A DNA stretch of 64,000 nt from Pontibacter actiniarum (GCF_003585765.1 NZ_CP021235.1:992001-1056000); one strand, 5' to 3'. Shown: positions 33,978-42,646, numbered from the stretch's first letter. Notes: a model not told the origin generated them from the letters alone. Translations and numbers: made by a program.

Positions 33978-35234
33978 CTACTTATACAGTAAATACTGCT
34001 GCCGTACCTCCTGAAAGGCTTGCAGCCCCCGGTTCCACTCTTTTACGATAGCAGCGGGTTTCTTGCCGGACTGTAGTTGCTGGCGCACCAGGGGAGTTCC
34101 CCAAAGGCGGTCCATGCGTGCTTCGCGCCACTCCAACTGCTGCGGGTAGAGCGTTTGTAAGGCGTGCAGAATGTAAACACCGGCTTTGGCTGGCGCAAAC
34201 GCGTTACGATCTGTTATCACCATTTCCGCGCCCTCGCAGGTCTGCCCCAGGAACTTGGGCGGATATATTTTAACACCGTCTACAATGCTGTCCGGGGTGA
34301 AGCGGACCGGCCTGAAGCGGACGCCTTTCAGGTTGTAGCTATTAAGTTGGCGGGCCAGCTTTTCTCCGTCGGCCCAGGCTGCGCCGATGCGCTCGAAAGG
34401 GTGCAGGGTGCCGCGCGCTTCTGAAACGTTGGTGCCCTCCAGCAGGCAGGTGGCAGGATACACAGCGGCCGTGGTGAGGGTAAGCATGTTAGGGGAGGGC
34501 TTTACCCAGGGCAAGCCTGTTTGGTCGTACCACTGCTGGCGTGTGTAGTGCTGCATGGGCACTACCGTCAGGCTTGCCTGCGGCAGCTGTTGTTTGGCGC
34601 GCTCCCCGTTAAACATCAGGGCCAGTTCTCCGACGGTCATGCCATGAGCCACTGGCAGTTGGTCAGGGCCGGTAACCGGCTCGCCGACTTGCTTTCCGAC
34701 CGGGCCATCTACATAAACCCCGCCAATAGCATTGGGGCGGTCCAGCACCACATACGGAATGTTGTTTTCTGCGGCGGCCTCCAGCACGTGGTTCATGGTG
34801 GCAATGTAAGTATAGAAGCGAGCCCCGATATCCTGAATGTCAAACACAAGCACATCTACCTCCTTTAGCTGGGCAGGGGTAGGCTTTCGGGTTTTACCGT
34901 AGAGCGAAACCACCGGCAGCCCGGTGCTGGCGTCGGTGCTGTTGGCGACATGGGTATCGGCATCGCCCCGGATGCCGTGCTCCGGTCCGAAGAGCAGCGT
35001 TAGCTTTACGTCGGGGTGCCGGTGGAGCACATCGGCCAGATGGCGGCCGTCTGGCAGTAAACCGGTGTGGTTGGTAACCAGGCCCACGCGCTTGCCCTTT
35101 ATTAGGTGCAGGTAGTCCGGCGTGAAAAGGCGTTCAGCACCGATCGTAACACGTGGCGTGTCGGCAGCGGCAAAGTTTGTGTGGCCGCAGCACAGTAGCA
35201 TGAGCAGCAGGAAAAGGAGACGATGTTTCTTCAT
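33978..35234 (-). CDS. DUF1343 protein, NamZ-like exo-beta-N-acetylmuramidase
   Basis: A 418-residue exported protein. The ATG at 35234 (MKKHRLLFLLLMLLCC) is preferred to a TTG two codons upstream. The DUF1343/NamZ core is clear: GKRVGLVTNHTGLLPDGRH near residue 47, LTLLFGPEHGIRGDAD near 75, LPVVSLYGKTRKPT near 103, VLVFDIQDIGARFYTYI near 125, PYVVLDRPNAIGG near 155 and GTNVSEARGTLHPFERIGA near 260. Characterised NamZ releases terminal MurNAc from peptidoglycan fragments, feeding cell-wall recycling. Neighbouring exported peptidases on the same strand suit a wall- or peptide-scavenging role, although shared transcription is not shown. Confidence 0.9.
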   Translation of the reverse strand: MKKHRLLFLLLMLLCCGHTNFAAADTPRVTIGAERLFTPDYLHLIKGKRVGLVTNHTGLLPDGRHLADVLHRHPDVKLTLLFGPEHGIRGDADTHVANSTDASTGLPVVSLYGKTRKPTPAQLKEVDVLVFDIQDIGARFYTYIATMNHVLEAAAENNIPYVVLDRPNAIGGVYVDGPVGKQVGEPVTGPDQLPVAHGMTVGELALMFNGERAKQQLPQASLTVVPMQHYTRQQWYDQTGLPWVKPSPNMLTLTTAAVYPATCLLEGTNVSEARGTLHPFERIGAAWADGEKLARQLNSYNLKGVRFRPVRFTPDSIVDGVKIYPPKFLGQTCEGAEMVITDRNAFAPAKAGVYILHALQTLYPQQLEWREARMDRLWGTPLVRQQLQSGKKPAAIVKEWNRGLQAFQEVRQQYLLYK

Positions 35235-35428
35235 AGCCAAAAGATAGCCTTTTCTATATCTATGTCAAAACAAAGACTAATACTTTTGCCTGAGCAGCAG
35301 GTGGTTGGGAAGGTGGTAGTGTACCTTCGGCTGTTTTACCTGTGCCTGGAGAATTTGGCCGCGCCAGCGTGGCGTGCAGCAGGGGCGTGCGAGCAGATTC
35401 GCGGAGGCCGTTTTGGCAGCTTAGAGAA

Positions 35429-35482
35429 GGCTGAACCAATGCGTGGTTCAGCCAGGTTCCCTGCTGTAGCGGAGAACCTGGC
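35429..35482. repeat. Two overlapping hairpins
   Basis: Arms GGCTGAACCA / TGGTTCAGCC (35429-35453, five-base loop) are followed directly by GCCAGGTTC / GAACCTGGC (35451-35482). They share three bases, so the two stems partly compete. They lie downstream of the minus-strand gene ending at 35499 and lack a T-run. The remaining spacer 35235-35428 shows nothing. Confidence 0.75.
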
Positions 35483-35498
35483 TGGAAAGGGGAGCGTG

Positions 35499-35864
35499 TT
35501 AGAGGGGGCTGTTAGTCAGCCTTCTCATCAGGTAACGGCGAGGCGACAGCTTACCTTCATCATCGGGAACGTACGCTACAAACTCCCAGCCCTGGCTCCC
35601 TAAGTGGTTCAGTATGGCCTCGGTTGAAGAAAATTCTTGTGTTTTGCCTGTGGCATCTACAATGCTGTTTCCGTCGTCACTGCGGCCATTTATCAAATTA
35701 GCCGTGTAGCCGTTGCGGATCAGTTTGCTTTGCACGAACACCTTTACATATTCGTAGGTTTGGCTGTTTACCTGGCCAGGAGGTTCTGCCGGGGCTTGTC
35801 CCTGGGCTTGGGCAGTTAGATTCAGGCCGAAGGCCAGCAGGAGCAGTACTAGGGTTTGTTTCAT
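35499..35864 (-). CDS. Small exported protein with DUF4177-like end
   Basis: A 121-residue exported protein with signal peptide MKQTLVLLLLAFGLNLTAQA. The mature part contains QTYEYVKVFVQSKLIRNGYT and ends LNHLGSQGWEFVAYVPDDE followed by RRYLMRRL. The pattern 'YEYVxV ... LNxLGxxGWEfVxyv ... fllKR' is the DUF4177-type small beta fold, often found in Bacteroidota exported proteins, with no known function. The central Asp/Asn-rich GRSDDGNSIVDATG resembles a loop insertion. It appears monocistronic. Confidence 0.75.
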   Translation of the reverse strand: MKQTLVLLLLAFGLNLTAQAQGQAPAEPPGQVNSQTYEYVKVFVQSKLIRNGYTANLINGRSDDGNSIVDATGKTQEFSSTEAILNHLGSQGWEFVAYVPDDEGKLSPRRYLMRRLTNSPL

Positions 35865-36315
35865 TGTATGGTCTTGGTTTTGAAAGGAGATTGAGGTATA
35901 TATTTTGAAATAAATATATAAACTTCTGTCTGTGCATTCCTATAGCTGCTAATTTTTTAGTAGGAAAATGCTGGCAAAGCTGCTCTCCAGTGGGCCAGGC
36001 AGGTTGTGCGCGTTTGCGAGGTGAAACCAGGTGGCGGTGTGGAAGGGCTTGTTCAGCATGTTTTTCGTTTTTTCTTTTGTGCTAATAAGCCGGTATTCCT
36101 GCAGCGTGCTACTTGCAGCAGGGAGCCACGAAAGGGTGTGTTGCTCAGCTTTACCTCATTGCTCGACTCGGGGTTTTCTGCCGCGTCCATAATATGGGAC
36201 ATAAAAAGCAACGTTGTTATTTCTGCTTTTGGCCATCTGGAAAAGAGCTAAACTATGCCGCCATGTCGCCGTTAAAAAATAGGGAACCATTGTATAACCT
36301 AAATTTAAAAACGCT
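35865..36315. other. Gene-free stretch of about 450 bases
   Basis: The short open frames here lack good starts and look like chance. The left end is AT-rich, probably the promoter of the minus-strand gene. The right end (36240-36310) is AT-rich before the Arg/Asp-rich protein gene. Nothing else was recognised. Confidence 0.5.
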
Positions 36316-37161
36316 ATGGAAAGAGACAACAGAGACCGTTACACCTGGGGAGCTTATGACTACGACAGGCTAGACAGAGATAACAGCTACGGCTATGACC
36401 GTGATAGAGACAGAGACCGTGACAGGTACCGTGACCGGGACATGGATCGTAGCGGTGGCATGGACCGCGACATGCGCAACCGCTTTGAAAGAGAGTACCG
36501 CGAACGCTTCGAAAACAACGACCGCAGCGGTTATAGCAGCATGGGCAACGACCGTTACAGTGGCTATAGAGACCGCGACAACGACCGTAACATGCCTTAC
36601 AACGATAACGACAGAAGAGACTGGAGCCGGTTTAGGAACTACCGTGCCAACGATAGGGAAGATCAGGACCGCTACGGCAGCGACCGCCGCAGCCTAGGCG
36701 ATATGCGCCAAGGCTATGGCATCTCCAGCTACGACGGCACCTCAGACCGCTACAACACCCTGAACACCCCGGAGCGCAGAGGCAACAGGCAGGAAGACCA
36801 GCCATACTACTCCGGCGGCCGCGACAGAAGCAGCAGCACAGGCTACGGCAGCGGCATGGGCGAGTCGTTCCCGAACTCTAACCGGGGCATTCCCAACTAC
36901 GATACCGGAAACTACGGCGAGAGCCGCGGCACCGGCATGGGCAGTACCTACGGCGGCCGTAATTATGGCGGCGGCACCGGCTACCAAAGCGGGCACCGCG
37001 GCGGCGGTTTCGGTAACAACACCTTTGGGGCCTCGTCTGGCAACTACAGTGGCTATGGGGCCATGGGCAGCGGCACTTACGGCGGCCGTGGCAGTTCCAC
37101 AGGCGACACCTCCCACAACTCTAACCGCGGCACCACCGAGTACGGCGGAAGAAACTACTAG
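36316..37161 (+). CDS. Low-complexity Arg/Asp/Gly/Ser/Tyr-rich protein
   Basis: A 281-residue protein with no signal peptide, membrane helix or recognised domain. Residues ~17-125 are a mixed-charge tract of repeated Asp-Arg units (for example DRDRDRDRYRDRD) with Met, Asn and Tyr. Residues ~130-281 shift to Gly/Ser/Tyr/Asn-rich sequence with GGRNYGGG, GHRGGGFG and TYGGRGSS. Hydrophobic residues are scarce, so it should be intrinsically disordered. RGG-like and Tyr-rich repeats resemble RNA-binding or condensate-forming proteins, and the charge repeats also resemble desiccation-tolerance proteins; both are analogies only. Codon use and GC-rich wobble positions match neighbouring genes, supporting a real gene. 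A clear terminator follows. Confidence 0.78.
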   Translation: MERDNRDRYTWGAYDYDRLDRDNSYGYDRDRDRDRDRYRDRDMDRSGGMDRDMRNRFEREYRERFENNDRSGYSSMGNDRYSGYRDRDNDRNMPYNDNDRRDWSRFRNYRANDREDQDRYGSDRRSLGDMRQGYGISSYDGTSDRYNTLNTPERRGNRQEDQPYYSGGRDRSSSTGYGSGMGESFPNSNRGIPNYDTGNYGESRGTGMGSTYGGRNYGGGTGYQSGHRGGGFGNNTFGASSGNYSGYGAMGSGTYGGRGSSTGDTSHNSNRGTTEYGGRNY

Positions 37162-37187
37162 GCACTTTTGTGCTTTAGGTATTCAGA

Positions 37188-37215
37188 AGCCTGCCACTCT
37201 GTGGCAGGCTTTTTT
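37188..37215 (+). terminator. Terminator after the low-complexity gene
   Basis: Arms AGCCTGCCAC and GTGGCAGGCT close a three-base loop and are followed by a T-run. Confidence 0.92.
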
Positions 37216-37282
37216 GTGCCTTGCTTTAGTTGCTGCTGCTGTGCTATATTTGGGCTTTCGTACGTTGCACCCTTACAAGAAG

Positions 37283-38113
37283 ATGAAAACATACTTACCC
37301 GCCCTGGTAGCCATCCTGCTACTTGTTGCAACCAGTTCCTGCTCTAAAGAAGAAGATACCCCTGCCCCGGCAGTTGCATGCTACGTTTCTAAGGTGAGCA
37401 TGGAAGACGAACAGCAGACCAGCTATACCAACTACACGTACGACGACAAGCTGCGGCTTGTGCTGTCCGGCAGCCAGATAAAGTTTGCGGTAGGAGGGCG
37501 CGATACCATCACCCAAGCCCTTTTCTTGAAGTATGTTTATGACAAGCGGGGGAGCATTACTGAAACTCAACTCTCTGTTGCTGAGGAAGGGCCTTTCAGC
37601 CCCTACCAAAAATTCTTTCATGATGCCAAAGGCAATGTAGTGAGGTATGAGGTTTTTTACTCAGGCAACAACCCGGAAAAGGTGCAGGAGTACTGTGATT
37701 TTACCTATAATGCCGGTAGCCAGCTCCTTACCGAGCGGTACTACAACAATGGGTTAGATTTCACTGTTATTACAAGGCACCGTAACTACCATTATACGGA
37801 TGGTCAGATGACCCGCATGGAGTACCTGGATGGCAATGAGAAGAAATTTGCCGAAGACCGTTTCACCTACAGTAGCTATGCTAACCCATACATAGGAGGC
37901 ATTGGCGAAAATAAAACCCGTACCGGTACAGGGGCTTCTTCAAACTACTTGATCGCCAGCTCAACCCGCTATGATGAAAACGGGAACCCACAGAAGCAGG
38001 GCTCTTACGATAACCATTTTACAATCTCACCCGATGGCAAGGTAGAAGAGGTCGTATCTGTGTACCAGGATGGTAAGCGGTCGGTGCGGCGCTTTACCTA
38101 CACCTGCAACTAG
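37283..38113 (+). CDS. YD-repeat-like lipoprotein, paralogue of 43007-43825
   Basis: A 276-residue lipoprotein starting at the ATG at 37283 (the open frame extends upstream through the terminator, so the longer start is rejected). The signal ends LLVATSSC near residue 17, followed by SKEEDTPAP. The body begins ACYVSKVSMEDEQQTSYTNY and consists of repeating beta-hairpin units of the form 'Y-x-Y-(D/N)-x-x-G-x-(L/I)' (TYDDKLRLV, VYDKRGSIT, TYNAGSQLL), similar to RHS/YD repeats or DUF4595-like lipoproteins. It ends RRFTYTCN. A Cys near each end of the mature domain is shared with its paralogue and may form a disulfide. Function unknown. Confidence 0.8.
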   Translation: MKTYLPALVAILLLVATSSCSKEEDTPAPAVACYVSKVSMEDEQQTSYTNYTYDDKLRLVLSGSQIKFAVGGRDTITQALFLKYVYDKRGSITETQLSVAEEGPFSPYQKFFHDAKGNVVRYEVFYSGNNPEKVQEYCDFTYNAGSQLLTERYYNNGLDFTVITRHRNYHYTDGQMTRMEYLDGNEKKFAEDRFTYSSYANPYIGGIGENKTRTGTGASSNYLIASSTRYDENGNPQKQGSYDNHFTISPDGKVEEVVSVYQDGKRSVRRFTYTCN

Positions 38114-38435
38114 CTAGCGGCTTCCGTTTTTCTGCTGCTTTAAGGTGTGGCTCGTGAGGGAACACCCGCTACTGCAAGCAATGCAGCAAAGACTGCCTCG
38201 TTTGGTACTTTATAACAGTAGCTATACTTGTGTTTTGTTTAGCTCTAAGCAATTCATTAGCGCCATCAGTGCAATGCTTCATAGCTTCTGGTTTGGACAG
38301 CTATTTTATTCTGTGTGGATAAAATTATACGCAATTATGCTTATAATCCTTTGTTATTTAGATTTTTTTATCCTAGCTTAGAACTAATTACACCTTATTA
38401 CAATTAATACTGTAAATCAATACAAATCTCACCTT
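38114..38435. other. Gene-free stretch, AT-rich towards its right end
   Basis: About 320 bases between two plus-strand lipoprotein genes. The right third is strongly AT-rich and likely contains the promoter for 38436. No exact TAnnTTTG box at the right distance and no clear terminator for the upstream gene were found. Confidence 0.45.
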
Positions 38436-39698
38436 ATGAAATTAAGAACATTTACAATGGCACTGCTTTGCGGCGGTGTTGGGTTCCTTACTGTGTCTTG
38501 CGATAAAGAAGATGCGGGTGCATTGGTAGAGCCTCAGGCTGGTTTCAAGTCTGCGTCTGCCACCAACCTGGTGGCCGGAGAGGGTAATTTCCGTATCGAT
38601 GCCTCTGCTCTCGCTAGCGCAAAGTTTGACTGCTCTTATGATGCTTTTAGCAAGGGGCTGCTTGCCACCTACGGCAGCGATGCCGTTGAGCCAAGCGCCT
38701 GCGGTACTACCCCTTTCAACAGCTCGATTACCCCGTACGCCCGGCAGTTTGGTGCCCTGGAGTGGGAATGGTACGACCTGATGACGCAGCTAAACCAGCT
38801 GTACATGTACGTGGATGCGTCCAACCAGTCTTTTGGCGTTGATGGCCACCTGACCAACTATGCCGCTAAGCACAAGCGTAACCTGGAGTCTTTCTGGAAT
38901 ATGCCGGGCGAGATTACACTAAAAGGCCAGCACACCAGCACGCTGCAAAACAGGGATGCGATTGCTGCCGTGTACCTTAATTTCACTACCCTAAACGAGG
39001 CGCAGGCATACGGTAACGCCGATTACCTGATCGCTAACGTAATAGAGCCAAGCGAGGCGTTCAAAACATCTCCGCTTTTGTCGTTCGACGGCTTTGCAAC
39101 CACAGGTGACCTGATTGTGATCGGAGACGGTATTGTGCAGGTAATGACTGATGCCGGTGTGGATGAGAAAGTGACTTTCGCCGGTATTCTGGCGCACGAG
39201 TGGGGCCACCAGGTACAGTTTAACAACTACACCAAATGGTACGGCCAGCGCGTGTCAACACCGGAGGCAACCCGCAAAACAGAGCTGGAAGCCGACGTTT
39301 TCTCCAGTTATTACATGACGCATAAGCGTGGCGCCACCTATAACTGGAAAAGAGCTGCTGAGTTCTTCGAGCTGTTCTACAACATCGGTGACTGTAGCTT
39401 TACCTCTGCCGGGCACCACGGCACCCCTAATCAAAGACTGGCTGCCTCCCGCCTGGGCTGGATCATTGCACAGGAAACACAGCCAATGGGCCACGTCCTG
39501 ACTGCTGATGAGCTGCACACGATTTTTATGGCCGCGCTTAACAGCGTGATCGACAACAAAATCGACAGCTCTGAGGCACTGGCTAACCTGAGCACGCCAC
39601 AAATGAAAGCTGTGTATGGCAAGGTGCTGAACCACAAAGCTGAGTTGCAGCAAATCGCCAGCGGCGCTATTGAGCAGTCTCAGGTGAAGAACCTGTAA
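38436..39698 (+). CDS. Zinc metallopeptidase lipoprotein
   Basis: A 420-residue lipoprotein with signal MALLCGGVGFLTVSC ending at residue ~23, followed by DKEDAGALVE, an acidic start typical of surface export. The protease signature is GILAHEWGHQVQFNNY near residue 250 (HExxH) and TRKTELEADVFSSYYM near 278, where the Glu is the probable third zinc ligand, as in neutral zinc peptidases related to M48 and YpfJ. A third conserved piece is GHHGTPNQRLAASRLG near 330. The N-terminal ~200 residues are helical without a recognised domain. The substrate is unknown. The gene has its own AT-rich promoter region and a good terminator. Confidence 0.82.
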   Translation: MKLRTFTMALLCGGVGFLTVSCDKEDAGALVEPQAGFKSASATNLVAGEGNFRIDASALASAKFDCSYDAFSKGLLATYGSDAVEPSACGTTPFNSSITPYARQFGALEWEWYDLMTQLNQLYMYVDASNQSFGVDGHLTNYAAKHKRNLESFWNMPGEITLKGQHTSTLQNRDAIAAVYLNFTTLNEAQAYGNADYLIANVIEPSEAFKTSPLLSFDGFATTGDLIVIGDGIVQVMTDAGVDEKVTFAGILAHEWGHQVQFNNYTKWYGQRVSTPEATRKTELEADVFSSYYMTHKRGATYNWKRAAEFFELFYNIGDCSFTSAGHHGTPNQRLAASRLGWIIAQETQPMGHVLTADELHTIFMAALNSVIDNKIDSSEALANLSTPQMKAVYGKVLNHKAELQQIASGAIEQSQVKNL

Positions 39699-39724
39699 AA
39701 CCCGGATTTTATACGAACCTTACC

Positions 39725-39753
39725 AAAAAGGCACGCGCAGGCGTGCCTTTTTT
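39725..39753. terminator. Bidirectional terminator
   Basis: Arms AAAAAGGCACGC and GCGTGCCTTTTT enclose a four-base loop between convergent genes. Confidence 0.88.
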
Positions 39754-39795
39754 CGTGCTGTACCTTGCCTGCTACCGTGGCATAGGCAAACTCGC

Positions 39796-40272
39796 TTAGT
39801 CCCAGTTCCCGGAAAGCCTGCGCAGAAGTACGATCTCTCCCAGGTGGTAGGCGCTGTGCTCTGCCACCAGCATTGCCTCCCGCAGCAGCGTCTGCCCATC
39901 GCCGTGCGGAATTGGCGTGAACAAGTCGTTAGCAGAGTCCTGCACCAGCTTCACCATTTCGTGAAGGTCCTGGGCAATAGCCTGCTGCGTTTTGTCCAGC
40001 GCACGCTGGTCTGCCGGGGCCTTTTCCCGGGGCCAGTAGTCGTCGGGCCAGGCGGGCTCCTTATAGTTGGGGTTGCGGCAGAAGTCCAGGATGTCGTGCT
40101 GCGCAAAGCGCAGGTGCTCGAGCAGTTGCCAGATGGTGTAGGGCACGTTGTCAAACTGCTTGCCTGCCTCTTCCACTGTTATTCCCTGCAGCAATTCCTC
40201 CCGTGGCCGGAAAGCCTGGCCACCGCGCATAAGTTTTACCAGTTGTTCGCGTAGTTGTTGGTCTTGTGTCAT
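39796..40272 (-). CDS. DinB family protein
   Basis: A 158-residue four-helix protein of the DinB/YfiT superfamily. The three-histidine metal site is visible as QLLEHLRFAQHDILDF near residue 50 and VAEHSAYHLGEIVLLRRL near 137. The superfamily includes thiol-dependent transferases (bacillithiol or mycothiol S-transferase types) and proteins of unknown activity. The motif FDNVPYTIWQLLEHL is common in Bacteroidota members. No neighbouring thiol-biosynthesis gene was seen, so activity is not assigned. It lies just downstream (89 bases) of the broken hydrolase gene on the same strand. Confidence 0.84.
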   Translation of the reverse strand: MTQDQQLREQLVKLMRGGQAFRPREELLQGITVEEAGKQFDNVPYTIWQLLEHLRFAQHDILDFCRNPNYKEPAWPDDYWPREKAPADQRALDKTQQAIAQDLHEMVKLVQDSANDLFTPIPHGDGQTLLREAMLVAEHSAYHLGEIVLLRRLSGNWD

Positions 40273-40361
40273 CGCATTTAGTTTAGTTAAAGCCGCCTCA
40301 TGCTGCTTTGCCTCACAGCAGGAGAGGAGGCTACAGCAAAGGCAGTAACATGTTGAGTTAA

Positions 40362-41198
40362 TTACTGGCGCAGAAAGTCCAGGAGGTAACTGTTGAGCTG
40401 CTCCTTATGCGTTACGAAAAGCCCATGCGACCCTCCTTTGATGACGACGTACTTGTTATCGCGGATTTCTTTAGAGGATTGCTCGCTGCTGGTTTCAATA
40501 GGCACGATCTGATCATCATCGCCATGTATAATGAGCGTGGGCACTGTTACGTTTGGTAGCTCGGATCGGAAGTCGGTGTTGGCCCACGCCTTGGCGGTTT
40601 CGGTGGTGGCTCTTGGGGAGGCTTGGGCGGCGATGAGTCAGTCGTAGTGCAGCTGCTGCTCGCTTAGTTTGTCCTTGTTGCTGCTGTAGCTGTAAAACTG
40701 CTTGCCAAACTCCGCCAGAAACGTCACGCGCTTGCTCTGCAGGGAATCCATGATCTCATTCAGCGTTTCCTCCGGTACACCATCCGGGTTGTCGTCTGTT
40801 TTTTTCACGACAGGAATAATGGAGCTGATGAGCACTGCTTTGGAGACGCGTTCGCTGCCAAACATCGAGAGGTAGCGCACCACCTCGCCGCCACCCATGG
40901 AGAAACCGACCAACACACAGTTCCAAAGGTCCAGTCGCTGTATCAGTGCCTGCAGGTCCATGGTCAGGGCGTTGTAATCGTAGTTGTACCAGGGCCGGTC
41001 CGATTCGCCGAAGCCGCGGCGATCGTAAGTGATGCACCTGAAACCGGCGTCTGTCAAGGCCTGCACCTGGCTCTCCCACATACGGTGGCTCAGCGGCCAG
41101 CCGTGGATCAGGATGACGGGCTGTCCTTCGCCGCAGTCCTGGTAATGCAGGTACACGTGTTCGCCTTTCTGCTTGTCTTCTGTTTTGATAAATGGCAT
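40362..41198 (-). pseudogene. Alpha/beta hydrolase (haloperoxidase-like) interrupted by one TGA
   Basis: Reading from the ATG at 41198, the frame encodes a typical alpha/beta hydrolase for 186 codons, meets TGA at 40638-40640, and continues in the same frame to a normal stop at 40362, for 278 codons in all, which is the usual length. The first part holds VILIHGWPLSHRMWE (oxyanion loop) and the nucleophile elbow VGFSMGGGEV near residue 97. The part after the stop holds SPRATTETAKAWANTDFR, TLIIHGDDDQIVP (acid Asp) and GGSHGLFVTH (catalytic His). Relatives usually have Trp at the position of the stop, one base from TGA (TGG to TGA). The His lies after the stop, so the truncated product should be inactive. 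A sequencing error is possible. Confidence 0.88.
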
Positions 41199-41547
41199 GT
41201 CTTAAGTTTGTTTTGTGAGAAGTATACCTGGTTGTACGTAAGGTGTGGCAGGTGCCGTTGCCTGTCTTCGGTAGGTAACCTCCTCTCTTTAAGAGCAGAA
41301 GAAAACGCAGTACTTACCGGAGCAGCCTTGCGGGGCCTCCTCTTCTCCTGGGTGTGCCGGCCATGTTGGGCTGACGGCACTGCTGCGGGATGGCTCGGCT
41401 ACAAATAAAAACCGAGAGCTGGTACAAGTATACCTCTTAAACTATAAAACAGGATTCGTGAGGTGCCTGACAGCCGTAGCCTTTCCTATCGCGTTTGCTA
41501 CTCCCGTGGCGAAGCGGTATACTTGTATGTACCAAAGTTTGAAAACG

Positions 41548-42312
41548 ATGAGACCTTACATACTGGCAGAAACGAACTGGAAAGCTGTGAAAGAGCAGCA
41601 GATAGATGTGGCGGTACTGCCCTGGGGCGCTACGGAGGCCCATAACTACCACCTTCCGTATGCTACCGATGTGATAGAGGCCGATGCTGTTTCGGCAGCG
41701 GCAGCCAAGATAGCCTGGGAAAACGGCACCAAGGTAATGGTGCTGCCCACTATACCTTTCGGCGTGAACACCGGCCAGGCCGACATTAAGCTGGACATGA
41801 ACCTGAACCCGAGCACACAGCTGGCCATCTTGGATGACCTTGTTGCCGTACTCAACCGGCAGGGGATTAAAAAGCTGCTCGTGCTTAACAGCCACGGCGG
41901 AAACGATTTTAAGCCTATGCTGCGGGAGCTGGGCCTGCGCTACCCGGAAATGTTCCTGGTGAGTTGCTTCTGGTTTCAGGCGGCAGACAGAAAGGCCTTC
42001 TTCGACATCCCCGGCGACCACGCCGATGAAATGGAGACAAGCCTGCTGCTGCACCTGAGGCCCGACTTGGTGCTGCCCCTGGAAGAGGCAGGAGAGGGCA
42101 AGGAGCGGAAGTCCAGGATCAAAGGCATTCGCGAAGGCTGGGCCTGGGCAGAGAGGCAGTGGTCCATGGTAACAGCCGATACGGGTGTCGGGAACCCTAA
42201 GGCGGCGACTGCAGAGAAAGGGAAGGCGTTTCTGGAGGAGGCGGCCCAAAACATAGCCGGGCTTCTGGCTGAGATCGCGAACGTAAGTATAGCCGACCGC
42301 TACGAAGAGTAG
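41548..42312 (+). CDS. Creatininase family amidohydrolase
   Basis: A 254-residue metal-dependent hydrolase. The ATG at 41548 (MRPYILAETNWKAVKEQ) fits the family; upstream extension is poor. Metal and substrate residues are recognisable: VLPWGATEAHNYHLPYATD near residue 25 (Glu and His ligands), NSHGGNDFKPML near 110, and PGDHADEMETSLLLHL near 150. The family covers creatininase, formamide hydrolases of riboflavin and deazaflavin pathways, and MftE-like proteases; I cannot choose among them from sequence. An almost complete antisense reading frame covers it but lacks any sensible motif. A terminator shared with the convergent cold-shock gene follows at 42401. Confidence 0.86.
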   Translation: MRPYILAETNWKAVKEQQIDVAVLPWGATEAHNYHLPYATDVIEADAVSAAAAKIAWENGTKVMVLPTIPFGVNTGQADIKLDMNLNPSTQLAILDDLVAVLNRQGIKKLLVLNSHGGNDFKPMLRELGLRYPEMFLVSCFWFQAADRKAFFDIPGDHADEMETSLLLHLRPDLVLPLEEAGEGKERKSRIKGIREGWAWAERQWSMVTADTGVGNPKAATAEKGKAFLEEAAQNIAGLLAEIANVSIADRYEE

Positions 42313-42400
42313 GAAACACATCCGGGCTTGCGGCAGGAGCGGAGGGGGCCTCCAACGGAAAGCAAAAGCAACGCTTGTCGCTTTGCTGCCCCTGCTAAAC

Positions 42401-42434
42401 AAAAAAGCCTGACACGTAGGTGTCAGGCTTTTCC
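42401..42434. terminator. Bidirectional terminator
   Basis: Arms GCCTGACAC and GTGTCAGGC with a four-base loop, flanked by A-run and T-rich ends, between creatininase and the cold-shock gene. Confidence 0.9.
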
Positions 42435-42454
42435 TTAATACTTGTATATGCAAA

Positions 42455-42646
42455 CTAAGCGCGTTTAACATTTACAGCGTTTAGTCCCTTTCTTCCTTCT
42501 TTCAGGTCAAAAGTTACTTCGTCGTTTTCTCTGATTTCATCGATTAGACCAGTCACGTGTACGAAATACTCCTGATCTGTACTGTCATCTTTAATGAATC
42601 CGAAACCCTTCTCGTCATTAAAGAATTTTACTTTTCCTGTGTTCAT
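42455..42646 (-). CDS. Cold-shock domain protein (CspA family)
   Basis: A 63-residue single cold-shock domain that binds single-stranded RNA or DNA. Opening MNTGKVKFFNDEKGFGFI holds RNP1 (KGFGFI) and EYFVHVTGL holds RNP2 (YFVHV, where many family members have VFVHF). The rest, NDEVTFDLKEGRKGLNAVNV, matches the final strands. The length is typical for Bacteroidota members. The AT-rich region upstream includes the hairpin ACACTtttacgAGTGT around 42681-42696 (minus strand), which may belong to a long structured leader as seen for cspA-type mRNAs. Confidence 0.93.
   Translation of the reverse strand: MNTGKVKFFNDEKGFGFIKDDSTDQEYFVHVTGLIDEIRENDEVTFDLKEGRKGLNAVNVKRA

Noticed and set aside
35865..36315. 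Frames at 36006-36251 and 36113-36373 as genes
   Set aside because: No signal, domain or good start, and they differ in frame from the real downstream gene. Treated as chance frames.
36316..36480. The GAC-CGT-rich stretch as a microsatellite or CRISPR-like array
   Set aside because: Repeat units vary in codons (GAC/GAT, CGT/AGA) while the Asp-Arg protein pattern is kept, so selection acts on the protein. There are no spacers.
36965..37282. Upstream extension of the lipoprotein gene at 37283 into the preceding gene
   Set aside because: The extension overlaps the low-complexity gene and its terminator, while an ATG at 37283 gives a proper lipoprotein signal.
40638..40640. TGA in the hydrolase as a selenocysteine codon
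   Set aside because: The family uses Trp here, not Cys. No SECIS-like hairpin was seen after it and no selenoprotein gene is in the window.
41437..42471. A 344-codon minus-strand frame over the creatininase gene
   Set aside because: No recognisable domain; Cys/His/Arg-rich shadow composition. It also runs through the shared terminator at 42401-42434.
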